23,708 nucleotides of DNA, taken from the NCBI GenBank assembly GCA_011772595.1, contig WVZH01000326.1, forward strand, positions 36,154 to 59,861. The letters run 5' to 3'. The stretch is from Anaerolineales bacterium. Lineage in GTDB: Bacteria > Chloroflexota > Anaerolineae > Anaerolineales > E44-bin32. A program made the position numbers and the translations under genes. Position 1 is the first letter of the stretch. Every line of letters begins with the position of its first letter. The notes beneath the pieces were generated by a model. That model did not search any database, was not told the DNA's origin, and saw only the letters and a list, made by a program, of their open reading frames with translations. This document shows, piece after piece, positions 23,221 to 23,708 of the stretch.

Positions 23221-23703
23221 TTAGCCAAGTGGGATTTCGGATTCAGATTCAGCCGTTTCCGTGCGTACACCAGGTGCAGGCGTGCCGCAGTACGGGCATA
23301 TCTGCCAAGGAAGCTCCATTAGTTGACCGCAATGAACGCACAATTTTCGGAGCCGTGTATGGCACTGGGGACAAATCTGCCAATCCGGATTAGAGTGGGA
23401 ACCGCATCCTGGGCAAGATTGGCGGCTTTCAATTTGGGAAAGGAGCGCCTCTTCCTCGAGTGTTTGTTGATAAGCTTCGTTGAGGGTTAATCGTGGACGC
23501 AGGATAATGTATACGATCACGCCGAGCACATTGAGAACCAACACGATAAGCGAAGCAAGGATGTGAACGAGCCGGTCGTGGGTTCTAGAACGAATGTCAC
23601 GATAGGTCCAAAACACCAGGCTTAACCAAAGGGCAGCCAGGAAGGCGCCAAACAAAGCGGTCAGAGTTGTGAGTAAGTTTCCAATTGAACCCAAGTTGAA
23701 CAC
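23221..23703 (-). CDS. Membrane protein with PLD-N-like helices and double zinc ribbon
   Basis: At least 160 residues. Two membrane helices (about residues 10-33 and 48-68) flank FWTYRDIRSRTHDR; the second ends VYIILRPRLTLNEAYQQTLEEEALL, a pattern like the PLD-nuclease N-terminal membrane domain but without any nuclease domain. Two zinc ribbons follow: CPGCG (97-101) with CPQC (111-114), and CVHCG (122-126) with CPYCG (136-140). The basic loop suggests that the segment between the helices is cytoplasmic, but the zinc ribbons could then lie outside; topology is uncertain. The GTG at 23703 is five bases from the window edge and no upstream stop is visible, so the true N terminus may lie beyond the window. 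Function is unknown; a membrane-tethered interaction or nucleic-acid-binding role is possible. Confidence 0.8.
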   Translation of the reverse strand: MFNLGSIGNLLTTLTALFGAFLAALWLSLVFWTYRDIRSRTHDRLVHILASLIVLVLNVLGVIVYIILRPRLTLNEAYQQTLEEEALLSQIESRQSCPGCGSHSNPDWQICPQCHTRLRKLCVHCGQLMELPWQICPYCGTPAPGVRTETAESESEIPLG

Positions 23704-23708
23704 CGCTG

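Overview
The window looks like a chromosomal segment of a Chloroflexota bacterium, probably Anaerolineae-like. This is inferred from gene content, not from a marker: a topoisomerase I with an N-terminal DUF5679 zinc ribbon, exported proteins with Thr/Pro-rich 'TPTPTVTATATA' linkers, a PLD-N-like membrane protein with a double zinc ribbon, and a YtxG/YtxH-like pair. Base composition is moderate. I see no rRNA, tRNA, CRISPR array, phage or intact insertion sequence.

Left part (1-9,700). A minus-strand DUF362 protein with a twin-arginine-type leader is followed by a divergent dprA-manC pair (DNA processing; GDP-mannose synthesis). Next come about 1 kb without a convincing gene and a 740-residue exported protein that starts as a TadE-like pilin and continues as Thr/Pro linkers with Ig-like and duplicated domains; it ends at a strong terminator. 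A second gene-poor gap of about 430 bases leads into topA.

Middle part (9,700-17,905). A two-helix membrane protein of unknown function is convergent with greA, and the two are separated by a hairpin terminator. A co-oriented run then reads SCP2-like carrier, DUF4242 protein, GMC oxidoreductase with a ferredoxin-like Cys cluster, aldehyde:ferredoxin oxidoreductase (AOR) family tungstoenzyme, and bifunctional NAD(P)H-hydrate repair enzyme (nnr). The first four suggest a lipid- or alcohol-oxidising module (alcohol to aldehyde to acid, with electrons to ferredoxin). That is inference from neighbourhood and families. The nnr gene seems to have its own promoter.

Right part (17,905-23,708). A minus-strand operon runs from 21,371 down to 17,966: cysteine desulfurase, MnmA, a three-helix membrane protein, a YtxG/DUF948-like protein and a YtxH protein, tightly packed with ATGA overlaps. 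The desulfurase presumably supplies sulfur to MnmA for tRNA 2-thiouridine. Two start sites in this operon look leaderless, each directly preceded by an extended -10 box and lacking a Shine-Dalgarno sequence. A dispersed-type repeat separates the operon from the divergent enolase gene. A minus-strand zinc-ribbon membrane protein reaches the window edge.

Several starts were moved from the longest open frame on ribosome-binding-site and family grounds: dprA, topA, DUF4242, nnr, ytxH, the two small membrane genes and eno.
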